NCBI GenBank assembly: GCA_034509735.1
Contig: JACGWO010000006.1
Span: forward strand, 32,481,141 to 32,545,140
DNA: 64,000 nucleotides
Source of the DNA: Sesamum alatum
Taxonomy: Eukaryota; Streptophyta; Magnoliopsida; Lamiales; Pedaliaceae
Direction: 5' to 3'
The notes beneath the pieces were generated by a model. That model was not told where the DNA came from. It worked only from the letters and a program-made list of their open reading frames with translations, and searched no databases. The first letter of the stretch is position 1. The number at the start of each line of letters is the position of its first letter. The position numbers and the translations under genes were made by a program. Positions 1 through 10,602 of the stretch are shown here, piece after piece.

Positions 1-506
1 GTTTAGTGAGGAAGCTGTTTTAGGTCAATAGCATGGTCTCACGAGTCGTGGCATGTTATTGTACTTAAAAGAAGCTGCACTTTGTCATGAACGAAAAATA
101 GGCTGTTGTACCTGTCTCACGAGTCGTGGGGGTACCAGTGGGTCTGTGGCTCGGTCGATTGGGTTGGGTCTAACGCCCAAATAGCATGATTCGCTTGGAG
201 TCCTCGGGATCATGTGAAAGGGTGAGGCAATAATCTTGGGAATCTCGTGGAACGAGAATGGTATGGAATACCTCCCACAGGATCTTTTCCATGCGAATCG
301 TAAAAGCGGGGTATGGCAAAAATCGCTGTGGATCCCAAGCCCACTAGGAAAGGATTTCCCGAAAATCACGTTTGAGAGTACCGTGCTTTCGTATAAATAG
401 TGGAGGATTAAATGACTAAAGTCCATGCATTTAATCTTTTTATATCAAACCACCGTCTTTTATTTTCTACTGATCGCGCGCTGTTTTCTAAATGCAGATT
501 TAAAAA
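1..506 (+). other. Untranslated leader of the copia element
   Basis: This stretch precedes the gag start and has no convincing coding frame. It holds a 16-base direct repeat (gtctcacgagtcgtgg) at 36-51 and 114-129. The 5' LTR boundary and primer-binding site are not visible, so it is inferred to be the internal leader between a 5' LTR off the left edge and gag. Part of it could be LTR. Confidence 0.45.
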
Positions 507-1340
507 ATGTCTAAGAACCCACTTTCAACCATTCTTGAGACAAACAAATTCAATGGAACAAATTAAAACGATTGGTTGCGCAATCTCAGGATAGTCCTAG
601 ATTACGAGAACCAAGGCTACGTCATGGACGAGCCTCTCCCTAGGACCTTGCCGGAAGGATCCACGCTAGAAGAACGTGAGACGTTCGAGACATGGCATAA
701 GGATAACCGGAAGGTCCGTAGCGTCATACTTGCTTCGATGACCAATGAGATTCAGAAGCACTATAAAAGGCTAGACGACGTCCCTTCCATAATGGCTCGC
801 CTTAAGGATTGATATGCAGTCCCGGACCGGCATACTAGGTATGTCGCGACCAAAACTAAAATGACAGAAGGATCCTCTGTACAAGAGCAAAAATGCTTAC
901 CCTGGTGAAAAGCTCGAGGACCTAAAGGCAGGTCTCGATAATGAAACGTACATAGATGTGATCCTTCAATCACTCCCACCCTCTTTTGACCAATTTATCG
1001 TCAACTACAACATGAACGCACTTGAGAAGGGCATTCATGAGTTGATCAATATGTTGGTGCAATACGAGGCAACGACTAAGAAGTCCACGCCTTCGTAAGG
1101 TGCTTCGACTTCCAATACGAAAGGCAAAGGTGCCGACGTTGGAAGAAGAAGAAAGGGAAGGGAAAGGCCGTCAAAGCGGCTACGAACACTAAGAGTGTTC
1201 CGATTGCCAAAGAGGGAAGGGCAAAGGAAAGGGAAAGGTTGTCTCCAAGCAACAGTCGAAGGCATGTGACATATGTATCAACTGCCGTGAGAAAGGGCAT
1301 TGGAAGAGAGATGGCCCCAAACTCTTCTCGACCAAGGTAT
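507..1340 (+). pseudogene. copia gag (UBN2-type) with broken zinc knuckle
   Basis: Gag is the nucleocapsid precursor that packages the element RNA. A start at 507 opens MSKNPLSTILETNKFNGTN, interrupted by an in-frame TAA at 564; the frame then continues through LRIVLDYENQGYV and EIQKHYKRLDDVPSIM to a TGA at 810. A frameshift near 890 follows, after which EKLEDLKAGLDNETYIDVI and INMLVQYEATTKK are readable. The CCHC knuckle (TGT at 1274, TGC at 1283, CAT at 1298) ends in GGC at 1313, so the last cysteine is glycine. Clearly a decayed gag. Confidence 0.85.
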
Positions 1341-1374
1341 TTATGTGATTGAGGTTAATATGATCACTAATTCT

Positions 1375-2340
1375 GCCTCTTGGGTATTAGATATGTGGAG
1401 CTCACATTTGCGATAACTTGCAGGTGTTGAAAAGAAGCAGAAAACTGGGTTGATCCTGAAGCTTGGGAATGCAAGGCCAAGAAGCAGTAGGATCCGCCAC
1501 TCTAGTGATTAGTGATAGTATTAGCATAGATTTAGAGCAAGTTATTTTGTACCTAGTATGATTAAACATCATTTCCATTCCATTGTTGGACAATAGTGGT
1601 TATGAGTTTAGAATAAAAAAAAATTGCTTTTATTTGATGAGGTGTGGAATTGCTCATCTACTTGGTACATTGCATAACGGGCTCTATATCTTGCAACAAA
1701 CGAATTTCGTTCTCAACACTCAACACAAACGAAAATTAGATAATAACAGGAACGCATGTCTGTGGCACGCTAGGCTAGGTCACATATCCCAAGATAGGAT
1801 GAAAAGGTTGGTAGACTCAAAGAACCTAGAGGTTGGGGACTTGAGTGATCTACCAACTTGTGAATCCTGTCTAAAGAGGGAAAATGACCAAAAAGCCCTT
1901 TGTAGTTGGGTTCTCCTACTTTATAGATGATCATTCACGGTATGGTTATGTTTACCTAATGAGGTACAAGTCTGAAGCTCTTGAGAGGTTTAAAGAATTC
2001 AGACTTGGAGTAAAGAAACCAGACCAACTGCAAAATTAAAGTCCTACGTCAGACCGAGGCGGTGAATACTTAGTAGGGAGTTCCTAGATTATCTAAAAGA
2101 ACATGGTATAATATCAGAATGGACACCTCCAGGAACACCACAGTTAAATAGTGTCTCTGAAAGGAAATCGAACCATGTTGGATATGGGTTCGGTCCATGG
2201 TGAGTTTTTACCAAACTGAGCTTATCCTTTTGGGGCTATGCACTAGAAACGGCGCCCAAGTTGTTGAATTTGGCGCCTACCAGTGCATTGACCCAAACGC
2301 CATATGAGAATGGCACGGCAAGCCTGCGTCCTACAACTAC
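1375..2340 (+). pseudogene. copia protease remnant, GAG-pre-integrase and integrase core, decayed
   Basis: SWVLD followed by MWSSHL near 1378-1412 sits where an aspartic protease D-[ST]-G motif is expected, so the active site is lost. An open segment at 1583-1930 carries the pre-integrase signature LWHARLGHISQDRMKRL and a later CESC. The integrase core follows in other frames: DDHSRYGYVYLM near 1927-1965, SDRGGEYL near 2053, and WTPPGTPQLNSVSER near 2120-2165. Several frameshifts and stops separate them. Integrase would insert element cDNA into the genome; this copy cannot make it. Confidence 0.8.
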
Positions 2341-3258
2341 TTGAGAGTGTGGGGTAGTCCCGCATACGTCAAGAGGTTAGTGGAAGATAAGCTAGAATCT
2401 AGGTCTAGCTTATGTAGGTTCGTTGGATACCCTAAAGAAACTGCGGGTTATTACTTTTATGACCCCTTGGAACAAAAGGTGTTTGTTTCAAGAAATGTAG
2501 TATTCTTGGAGCGAGGCTTCCCGGAGGATATCCAACCTGATGAGCTGATCCTTGAGGAATCAAGTGATGGAATCAAGCCATCAGAGGCAGCCACGGAACC
2601 CTCACTTAGAGGATTCAGGATAAACAGCCGAAGGGCTGACCAACCTCGAGAGGTCCAACATGCTAGGCATGAAGGACAGCCTCAGGAACGGCCAGCCCCG
2701 GTTCCTGAACCGCCGGCTCCGATACAGTCAGCGCCCACAGTCACCACTGACGTTCCCGTTCTCCGTAGGTCCACTAGAGAGTCCAGACCTCCAGTGAGGT
2801 ATGGCTTTCTAGGAGCGACCGATCTTTTGGATAACGATCCTAAGACATATGGAGAAGCGATGTCTGACATCGACTCTGGGAAATGGCTTGAGGCCATGAA
2901 AGCCGAAATAGACTCCATGAGCGAGAACCAAGTCTGGAGTCTTGTAGATCCACCGAAAGGTATTAAGCCAGTGGGCTGTAAGTGGGTCTACAAGCGCAAA
3001 CTTGGCGTTGATGGAGAAGTCACAACCTTTAAGGCTAGGCTTATAGCTAAGGGATACACTCAACGACCCGGGGTCGATTTTGAGGATACCTACTCGCCAG
3101 TAGCCATGGCTAAATCAATTCGAATCCTGCTCGCCATAGCAGCATGGTATGACTATGAGATATGGCAGATGGACGTGAAAACGGCCTTCCTCAACGGTTT
3201 CGTTGAAGAAAAAATCTATATAGATCAGCCGGAGGGTTTCACGGTCACTGGAGAATAA
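2341..3258 (+). pseudogene. copia integrase C-terminus and reverse transcriptase N-terminal half
   Basis: A 305-codon open segment begins LRVWGSPAYVKR, the C-terminal region after the copia integrase core, passes through a Pro/Ser/Glu-rich linker (roughly residues 75-150), and enters the RT domain with KWLEAMKAEIDSM, GCKWVYKRKLG, FKARLIAKGYTQ and QMDVKTAFLNG. It stops at TAA 3256-3258 in the middle of RT, and homology continues downstream in another frame. The length and clean frame show this part decayed less than gag. Confidence 0.88.
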
Positions 3259-3879
3259 CAGAAAGTCTGTCGTCTCTAGAAGTCCATCTATGGCCTCAAA
3301 CAAGCATCCCGAAGTAGGAACATTCGATTTGATGAGGTAATACGGGGTTATGACTTCATCAAGAACGAATCCGACCCTTGTGTATACAAGAAGGTTAGTG
3401 GGAGCTCAATAGTGTTCCTAGTGCTTTATGTGGATGACATTCTACTCATTTGTAATGACGTTAGAATGTTAGGAAACACTAAAGCTTGGTTGTCAACCCA
3501 GTTTTCCATGAAGGACTTGGGTGAAGCTTCCTACATCCTAGGCATCCAGATTGTCAGGGACAGATCTAAAAGGATGTTAGGACTCACCCAAAACTCGTAT
3601 ATGGAGAAAGTCCTAAAGAGATATCGAATGGACAACTCCAAACGAGGATTCCTTCCCATGAGGCATGGGATCAAGTTGTCCAAGAAACAGTCCCCACAGA
3701 CTGATGAGGAACTTGAAAGGATGAAAGTCATCCCCTATGCTTCTGCCGTAGGTAGCATCCAATATGCGGTCCACTGCACTAGGCCTGACATTGCATACGC
3801 TTTGAGCGTAACAAGCAGATATCAGTCCTGCGCAGGAGAGGCACATTGGAATGCTGTTAAGGGCATCCTTAAGTACTAA
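3259..3879 (+). pseudogene. copia reverse transcriptase, catalytic half (YVDD present)
   Basis: After the stop at 3258 the domain is readable as KSIYGLKQASR and then an open segment from 3412 with LYVDDILLICNDVRML, MKDLGEASYILGIQI, YMEKVLKRY, and ASAVGSIQYAVHCTRPDIAYAL. The YVDD metal-binding motif is intact. A one-base loss near 3877, where KYLRRTKEMF would be expected, shifts the frame into RNase H. Confidence 0.88.
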
Positions 3880-4412
3880 GGAGGACTAAGGAAATGTTCC
3901 TAGTCTATGGCAATGGAGAACTAATTCTGGAAGGCTTTAGTGACGCTAGCTTCCAGTCTGATGACGATGATGCCAAGTCTCAATCGGGGTACATATTCAA
4001 ACTCAATGGAGGAGTAGTAGCTTGGAAAAGTTCCAAGCAAGCAACCATTGCTGACTCCACCACAGAGGCTGAATACATAGCAGCTTCAGAAGCTACTAAA
4101 GAAGCGGTTTGGATGAGAAACTACATCCAAGAGTTGGGTGTGGTGCCTAGCATCGCCGAGCCTGTTGTCATCTTCTGTGATAACAACGGTGCAATAGCGC
4201 AAGCAAAGGAACCGAGATCTCATCACCGTTCCAAACACATTCTTAGACGCTACCATCTTCTTAGAGAAATGGTAGGAAGAGGTGACGTCCGGATGGACCG
4301 AGTCAACTCAGCAGACAACACAGCAGATCCGCTGACAAAGCCTATGTCGCAGAGCGCTCATACGCAACATCTTGAGAAGATGGGGATTAGACATATGGGC
4401 GATTGGCTTTAA
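3880..4412 (+). pseudogene. copia RNase H domain and pol C-terminus
   Basis: Uninterrupted RNase H segment: EGFSDASFQSDDDDAKSQSG, SSKQATIADSTTEAEYIAAS, IFCDNNGAIAQAKEP and HHRSKHILRRYHLLRE, ending ADPLTKPMSQSAHTQHL and GDWL with a TAA at 4410. The acidic catalytic positions in SDAS, TEAEY and CDNNG are preserved. RNase H removes RNA from the RNA/cDNA hybrid. It lies 16 bases before the 3' LTR, as expected for copia. Confidence 0.9.
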
Positions 4413-4428
4413 AGGTCAAGTGGGAGAC
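4411..4428 (+). promoter_or_regulatory. Polypurine tract of the copia element
   Basis: The purine-rich stretch aaaggtcaagtgggagac lies directly before the TGTTAG start of the 3' LTR and would prime plus-strand cDNA synthesis. Position and composition are the evidence. Confidence 0.7.
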
Positions 4429-6215
4429 TGTTAGAATAGGTGACCATGTAAGCCAATTTTGGCAGGAATATGTAACCTATGTCTAGACAATTTCAGGTGT
4501 TTGATAAAACATTTATGAATAAAGAAGTGAAGATTCATATGGCAACACTTTGTTTACGTTCACTTATATCTGCTATTACATATCTGTTCACTACGCAAAC
4601 AAAGCCCACGGACTGAGAATCGATTTCGGAGACTGGGACTACGCTTGGAGGTAGGTCCATGAAATCAGCCTTACCGTATCAGTCCGAAAATCTCCAAGTC
4701 AAGGAATCTCGAAAATGGGTACCGGGATTCCCTTTGAGACTTGCACTAAGCATTTGCTGTCGTATTTCATCGACGGGTGACGAAGGTCGTCTAAGCAGTG
4801 TTAGTGGGTCAGCATGCTAGGAAGCAACTGACTGAGGTGACTCGCGGGAACGTCTTACGGAGGACCTTGAGTATGGTCAGCAAGGTATGACGTGAGTTCC
4901 GGTTCCACCGTACAGGTCAAGTCCTTTGACTTGAGGAACTGCTGAGTTTACTTGTACACCAGGTCTGTATCTTAGATATGGTGAGAGATTGCCAAAATAC
5001 TCTTGAGTAGTCATAAGCCATGTCTAGTGCAGCTCGGGTGTACAGAGTGACAGTAGTTCCAAGAAAGGATCTGTCTCCTGTCAAAAGGCATTGACAGTTG
5101 AGTTTCATGTATGCTCTGTGTCTTGTCCCTAAAATCTGTGGCCACAGTAACTGAACAGCAGGGAAGGTTTCCCTTGCGGCGTTTAGTAAGGACAGACCGA
5201 CACTTAGGTCAAAAATGGGTACCTGCATTTTTCGTGCCTAGACTCTAAGTGATGAGACCGAAGACAGAAGGACAAGTGTACTGTTAGAACCTAAATGTTC
5301 ATCCCCAATTATTTCACCTAGTCTCTAGTGCCATGGACCAATGCTAGATGGCCACCCATGGTAACGGACGGATTCTAAGAATCCGACCAAGTCTAGCTAA
5401 AAGGTGAACCTAAAGAGTCACACACTATCCACACACACTTAGTATTTAATTTAGAATTAAATATTGGAGTAAAGGAATGATTAAATTGAATTTAATCGGG
5501 TCCTATATTTTTTTCTTGGAGAAAATAATTCCTTCTATTTGATAAAGGGAATTAAATTAATAAGTTGGATTAATTAAGGGAATTAATTTAATGGGCCTAG
5601 AATAAATATTAATATTGATTTATTATATTTATTTGGCCTTTTGAATATTTAATAGGATTTAAATATTCCATTAAATTAAATTAATGGTTGAGATTTAATG
5701 GGAGAGATCAAAGGCAGGATTGAATTTAACAAGGTCAAATTCTACTTTGACTAGGACTTTGACTAGGTTAAAGTTCTAGTCAAATTAAGCTTCTAAAGAG
5801 GTGGAGTTTAAAGAGGATTAAACTCATCCTCTATATAAACCCCTAGCCTTGCATCTTTTGAAGGATGATGAAATTCCAACACACACACAACACACACTCA
5901 TTTTCGGCTCTCTCTTCCCTCTCTCTCGTCCGCCCTCTCTCTCCACTCTCTCCAAGAAATTCTTTTCTAGTTCTCTTGTTCTTGGAACATTAGAACTTAG
6001 ATGAATCAATACCGTTAATTCATAACGTGTTGTTGATTCATCCACTCCAAAATATACACTTGTTCGTTGCTAGCACGACGTGCAAGATACGTGGGTGGAT
6101 CGTGTGTCATGATTTGGAGGGTCTCAAGAACGAGATCTCAGTGCGAAACGGGGAACAACGCGTGTAGCTGTTGAAGACGAAAACGACAACGGGTAGGTCT
6201 CGTTTAATATTTTCC
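4429..6215 (+). repeat. 3' LTR of the copia element, 3' end lost or rearranged
   Basis: The LTR starts TGTTAGAATAGGTGA and aligns by eye with the copies at 10603, 46552 and (minus) 54617 through shared blocks such as ccatggaccaatgctagatg, ggtgaacctaaagagtcaca and ggggaacaa. A likely TATA element is at 5832-5838. Similarity stops near 6215, soon after cgacaacgggtaggt, whereas the other copies continue ~200-250 bp further, so the end is deleted or replaced. Confidence 0.8.
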
Positions 6216-7020
6216 TCTTGTGGTGGGCCATCCCAGTTAGCTAGACTTTTGTTTTGCTGGACTATCCCCTCACGGGAAACATTCGGTGGACCAGTGTCTC
6301 GAGCTCGGGATCTTGTCTACATCCTCAACGTCTAGAGCGAAGTTTCCAACCGACGGCACCAAAATGGTGTGGTTCTTTTGTAAATAAAATTGGGAGATCA
6401 TCACCAACGTGTCCGTCCGTATTCTAAAGGTCTTGTCCGTAGATTAGGAGATCAATTTGTCTCTTTGGTCTTGCTAAGAAATTCTTATGAATTGTCAAAT
6501 CGTGTCCCCACTTAAATGGTTAGGAGAGGGTATTTATAGGGATAAAATGAGCCCTACTAAAGATGTAGTCGAGTGCATAAAATATGGTGGTGCACTGCCC
6601 CATGATAGAATTGACACTTTTATACCCTTACTGTTTCTCTAGTATTATAGTGTACCCATCAGGAATTATTCATTTTGTTTTAGTGATCTAACACTTCACA
6701 TCTCTGAGTCAAATAGGAGCCATAGTGGTGTTGCAACCTTGGGACCTCATTGGTGAAGCTGTCAAGCATGGAGCATTCATTTGAAAGATGTGAATACTTT
6801 TGAATTTATTGCTAAATCCATAAATAAATCAATACTGCGACAGAATCTAAGTGACAATTGACAGAAGGTGAGAAACCTTCTGTTTAGACAATAAAATGGA
6901 CCAACTTATTCCGTAAACTCAGTCTCTCCTATCCAGGAACCTCGGCCAATAATGAGAAACAATGAGAAACACCATATAGAGAAAATATTAAAATAACAGT
7001 AGACACTAGAGAGCATAATT
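6216..7020. other. Unassigned sequence between the copia LTR and HyPRP gene 1
   Basis: No convincing coding frame. The first ~400 bases are less AT-rich than typical intergenic DNA here and include gagctcgggatcttg and ccgacggcaccaaaatggtg, which look like repeat-derived DNA of unknown family. The last few hundred bases should contain the 3' UTR of HyPRP gene 1 (minus strand), but I cannot fix a polyadenylation site. Confidence 0.35.
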
Positions 7021-7033
7021 AAACTTGGCTGGC

Positions 7034-7456
7034 TTATGCACACTGGAAGCCAGAGGGGGCCTTCTTGCCACAGTAGTTCAAAAGCAAGCTGAGGGAGACT
7101 GGGACATTCAGGTTAATGCCCAACACACTGGCCTTGATGGCTGTGCAAAGGCATACGGCAGCCTCGAGATCGGCCAAGCCTTCAATGAGTGTGCAGCATG
7201 GGTCTTGGGTGGGTTCCCACGACGAGGTGCACCAAGTCGTTGAGCAAGTTTGCACAAACTCCCAACTTGAGGTGTCTTTTGGGCACTTGGCCTTGGAGTG
7301 CTTGTGGCCGTGGCCGTGGCTGGGGGTGGGGGTGGGGGTGGGGGTGGGGATTTTGGGTGTTGGTGGGCAGGGAACAGAAGTTGAGGTCACCATTGTGAAG
7401 AAGAGAAGGTTGAAGAGAAGCAGAAGGGCAGTTGATGTGGCTGCTCTTGAAGCCAT
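7034..7456 (-). CDS. Hybrid proline-rich protein (DC2.15-like), gene 1, with frameshifted domain block
   Basis: A 140-residue secreted protein of the HyPRP/8CM family: hydrophobic signal peptide (about residues 1-27), Pro/Thr then His/Gly/Lys-rich linker (about 29-57), then the eight-cysteine domain, ending SGFQCA. Family members are cell-wall or apoplast proteins related to lipid-transfer proteins. Residues 63-86 read SSWEFVQTC... instead of the family LKLGVC...GTPPKTP; the expected residues [20 protein letters not shown] are present one frame over. Three single-base losses (near 7270, 7213 and 7201) sum to minus three, so the frame recovers before the CC pair. Canonical cysteine 2 is lost and cysteines appear at 71 and 76. 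It may be a decaying gene, or C-run undercalls in an intact gene. Confidence 0.8.
   Translation of the reverse strand: MASRAATSTALLLLFNLLFFTMVTSTSVPCPPTPKIPTPTPTPTPSHGHGHKHSKAKCPKDTSSWEFVQTCSTTWCTSSWEPTQDPCCTLIEGLADLEAAVCLCTAIKASVLGINLNVPVSLSLLLNYCGKKAPSGFQCA
7320..7350 (+). repeat. GTGGGG-type microsatellite inside HyPRP gene 1
   Basis: About five imperfect units of ggggtg encode the Pro-Thr repeat of the linker on the minus strand. Slippage here would change linker length in steps of two residues, comparable to the Lys-Pro repeats of genes 2 and 3. Confidence 0.75.
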
Positions 7457-7533
7457 TTCTTGATTTTGGAATGATATGTGAATACAATATATTTTGCTTC
7501 AAGGCTGTGTGATGGGAAACGAAGAAGTTGGGG

Positions 7534-7540
7534 TTTTATA
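7534..7540 (-). promoter_or_regulatory. TATA box of HyPRP gene 1
   Basis: Minus-strand TATAAAA followed by CCCC, 78 bp before the ATG. The same TATAAAA-CCCC arrangement is upstream of HyPRP genes 2 and 3, supporting it as the core promoter. Confidence 0.7.
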
Positions 7541-8039
7541 GATGAAGAATATGAATATTTTAGCCATTTCTTGGTTTAAGAAAATGTAGATCAATATCAA
7601 AGACAAGCTGGCCATGCATTTGCAGATCGAAAGATAAGCATATAGGGGAATATAGAATTGGAGTTATCTGATTTTGAGTTGTCATATATTTTCTCACTTG
7701 AAATTAAAATTAGATTTTAACTGATCTTGAATCTTCATCTAGGATTCAGTTTGTTTGCATTGCGATGAAGTTCTATGTGAGTTAAGATTTAAATAGATCT
7801 CAACTAACTAACCTCAATCACTCGACAAAAGAAGACAAGTCATCTATGCTTGTCCAACCAGCACCAATAAAGGGAAAGGCATCCGTGATCAAACTAGAAT
7901 AATTAGTTGCAAGAAAATTCCTTGTAAAACATTGCCATAAATTCAGTTTTTTATTTGCTTTAGAAAATTTATCTTTGTAATTTTGATCATTTTGTATCTT
8001 AAGTAACATATTAACATACACCCTTTTTTTTTTCTTTTG
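7541..8039. other. Upstream region of HyPRP gene 1
   Basis: AT-rich DNA between the TATA box and a MITE. Minus-strand upstream regulatory sites are expected here, but no specific element is supportable by eye. Confidence 0.4.
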
Positions 8040-8042
8040 TTA

Positions 8043-8922
8043 GAGTATGTTTGGTTGGGGGAAAAGTGAATGTAAAGGAGAAGAGTAAGTAAAAGAGAAT
8101 GTATAAGAAAAAAGTTTAGTTTTTGGTTTGGAGGAAGAATAGAGAGAAGTAAACTGGATGTATATGAAACCCCTATAGAGTCCAATTTTGTATTCGTCCA
8201 AAATTAGGCAGAAAAGTGGAAGTAAAGGCAAAAAACACAAAAAAATACATACTTTTTTTTATTTATTCTATTATTCATATATATATATATATATATATAT
8301 ATACTTTCCTTCAATTTTTTCTCCTTCGCGCTGATAATACCGTACATAATCGCTAGAGAAAAAATAATCAAATCGTTGGAAAAACTACTACGTCGAAATC
8401 AACAATCAGGTAAACATACTTTGCATTTGAGAGTTTTTAGAACTTTTTATTGCTAATTTGCTATTAATCTTGATTGAATAATCCTTTCCCCAAATCGTGT
8501 TTCCTCTTCCCGTCAGGCGCACGAGTATATTTTTATTTTATTTAAACTGAGAATAGTTTAGAATAAATGAAACAATATTAGTTTTGATGAATATTTTTAT
8601 TAATAAAAAATATTATTGTTCTTGTTTGATATATATATTTTTTATTACTATGATTTTGAGATTTTGATATTATAATATTAACTTGTTTATTTTCTAATAC
8701 AAAATGAAGAGAAAGGGTTAAACTGTAAAATTAAAAGAATTAGTATTTTCATCTCAATTTAATTTTCTCGTACCAAACAAGGGAAAGTATTTGAGATTTA
8801 TTCCCACTGCAATCATACCAAACAACTTGAAGGAAAATTATTATTTTTTCCTTCCCCTTCCCCCTTCCCCTCCCCCTCTCCTTTTTACTTCCTATTTCCT
8901 CTCATTTGAACCAAACGAACCC
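8043..8922. mobile_element. PIF/Harbinger-like (Tourist-type) MITE, 880 bp
   Basis: Terminal inverted repeats GAGTATGTTTGGTTGGGG (left) and GGGTTCGTTTGGTTCAAA (right, minus strand) are flanked by TTA at 8040-8042 and 8923-8925. A 3-bp TTA/TAA duplication and a G-rich ...TGTTTGGTT end are characteristic of PIF/Harbinger MITEs. The interior is non-coding and holds an (AT)n tract at about 8275-8302. It lies ~590 bp upstream of the HyPRP gene 1 start codon. Confidence 0.75.
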
Positions 8923-8988
8923 TTAATATTTTATGTGGAAACGGGTTAATCCTAAATATTACTAACTAGTATAACTTTATATTAATAG

Positions 8989-9323
8989 GAAAAATACATG
9001 TTTCCTTCAATAACTGTGGTATGGTGGCACTTTTAGTCCACTTCGATATCAATTTTCACCTAATGAAGACAATAATTAAAAAAAAAAAAAAAGTAAAAAA
9101 GTAATACACTCGATCCAATTTCTGCTAGATAATGCTAATTTTTCTAGAAATAGGCACGTGACAACCTCCTTTTTCCGACGAAATTGACATTTTCCGACAG
9201 AAAATGAACTAAATGTACTATTTATTTTTTAAAATTAATCTCCCCAATTACAAAATTATAACTGAATTGGACCAAAAGTGCCACCCAAAAGTCATAATTA
9301 AGACAAAGAAGGTATATTTTTTC
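8989..9323. repeat. Fold-back (inverted repeat) element
   Basis: The left arm (aaaatacatg... ggtggcacttttagtccac) pairs with the right arm (ttggaccaaaagtgccaccc ... ggtatatttttt), with the ~45-base outer arms matching imperfectly. No coding content; MITE-like, family not identified. Confidence 0.65.
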
Positions 9324-10597
9324 CCTGTATTAATATCTAAAGACAACATCAGAAGGTACCAGTTCTTAAACTTGAAATATCATTCACGTAATAATTAAAA
9401 GAATTGCATTGAAAATTCGTTGTACTTCACGGACTTAACAACAAATTGATTCTTTGTCAAAAATCACAAGGTAATCGGTGCTGAAATTCTGAGTAGGGCA
9501 TGTGAATTGGTCCCCTCTTCAGCCAAGAAGAATAGAAAAACGTTTTATTCATTTGCTTAATTCTATTTTTTTTTAAGACAATATTGTAATACACTGGTGC
9601 TTATGGTTCAACGAAAATTGTCTTTCAAAATACAATAATTTAATATTCTCGAGATAGGAGTACTATAAATGTTGAGAAACAACGAACCAATTTTTTTTTG
9701 TTTCAAATTTCATTAGTAAAAGACAAAATGCTTATTTTGGGAAGTATATTGAAATGTTAAAAAATGTTTTTCGATAATTGATGGAATGAAATGAAGGGTG
9801 TATGGGTTTTATCTATAGAAGTTGAAAATGTATTATTTAATAAATATGTCAATGGATAAGATATTTGTAAGATTATGACTTTTCGAATTAAAATAGCCAG
9901 CTACTCTCTGAAATGAAAATATCATTTTACTCAAATGATATATCATTTCAACTTAATCTTACACCATTTCAGTGATTGAACCCATTTAGTGTGGACACGA
10001 TTGAATGATAATTAGACGCCAACATTAACTATCATCCACGTGTCACAAACTTATCATGTATCATACATCGTAACCAATCAATTATTATAATTTAATTTGA
10101 CGATCAATAAATTTATTAATTAAAATAATAAATTATAATAGACTCACAAATTACTTAAACCTTGTAACTTGTACAATTTTGAAGGTAAAAAGCACAGCTG
10201 ATGTTTAGCATTTAATACGACAGAAACATCAAGATGTGCAAAGACACGCAGTTAGGGCCAAATATTCATTATTTAGGTTACCTGGAAAGATGGGGCAGCC
10301 ATATATTCCTTTAATTCCTCGCACGAAGCAGAAGTCAAGATCTTAAATACAGAATTACAGGCGTCAATTATTATGATTAAGTAGTGGTTAGTGTCAGTCT
10401 TTATTAATTAATTCAAGATTTTGACTCATTTCTGCTAAGATGGATATATGGATGCTCTTCGATAGATCAGCCAAGCACATGATCAGTACATATACAGATT
10501 CCTGTTTAACATATTTTACTAGCATAGATCTAAACAACCCCATATATATGCCTTCATGTTCTTGGACTGCTGCGGATTACTAGGGATGTTTTCGATC
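9324..10597. other. AT-rich intergenic DNA
   Basis: No convincing open frame or recognisable element. A ccacgtgtc motif near 10037 resembles a G-box/ABRE core, but no gene lies next to it, so I assign no function. Confidence 0.4.
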
Positions 10598-10602
10598 AAA
10601 AT

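Larger units (their letters stand above)
1..6215 (+). mobile_element. Ty1/copia retrotransposon with ~2 kb LTR, 5' end outside window, decayed
   Basis: The domain order gag, zinc knuckle, protease remnant, GAG-pre-integrase, integrase, reverse transcriptase, RNase H, polypurine tract and 3' LTR is seen in sequence, and integrase before RT defines Ty1/copia. The coding region carries stop codons and frameshifts in gag, integrase, RT and before RNase H, so this copy cannot be autonomous. The 5' LTR is not in the window. The 3' LTR belongs to a family present three more times here (10603, 46552, and 54617 on the minus strand). The long LTR would fit an Angela-like lineage, but I cannot place it firmly without a tree. 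Confidence 0.9.

Noticed and set aside
1..506. 5' LTR of the first copia element
   Set aside because: No similarity to the 3' LTR at 4429-6215; the LTR must lie left of the window.
5281..6060. Possible promoter and gene start inside the LTR (TATA at 5832, CA/CT-rich leader)
   Set aside because: The same blocks occur in all four LTR copies, so they belong to the LTR promoter, not to a host gene.
7116..7463. Plus-strand open frames over HyPRP gene 1
   Set aside because: Shadows of the minus-strand gene; Gly/Trp/Val repeats come from the GTGGGG microsatellite.
10030..10045. G-box/ABRE-like ccacgtgtc as a regulatory site
   Set aside because: No nearby gene start; a short motif is expected by chance.
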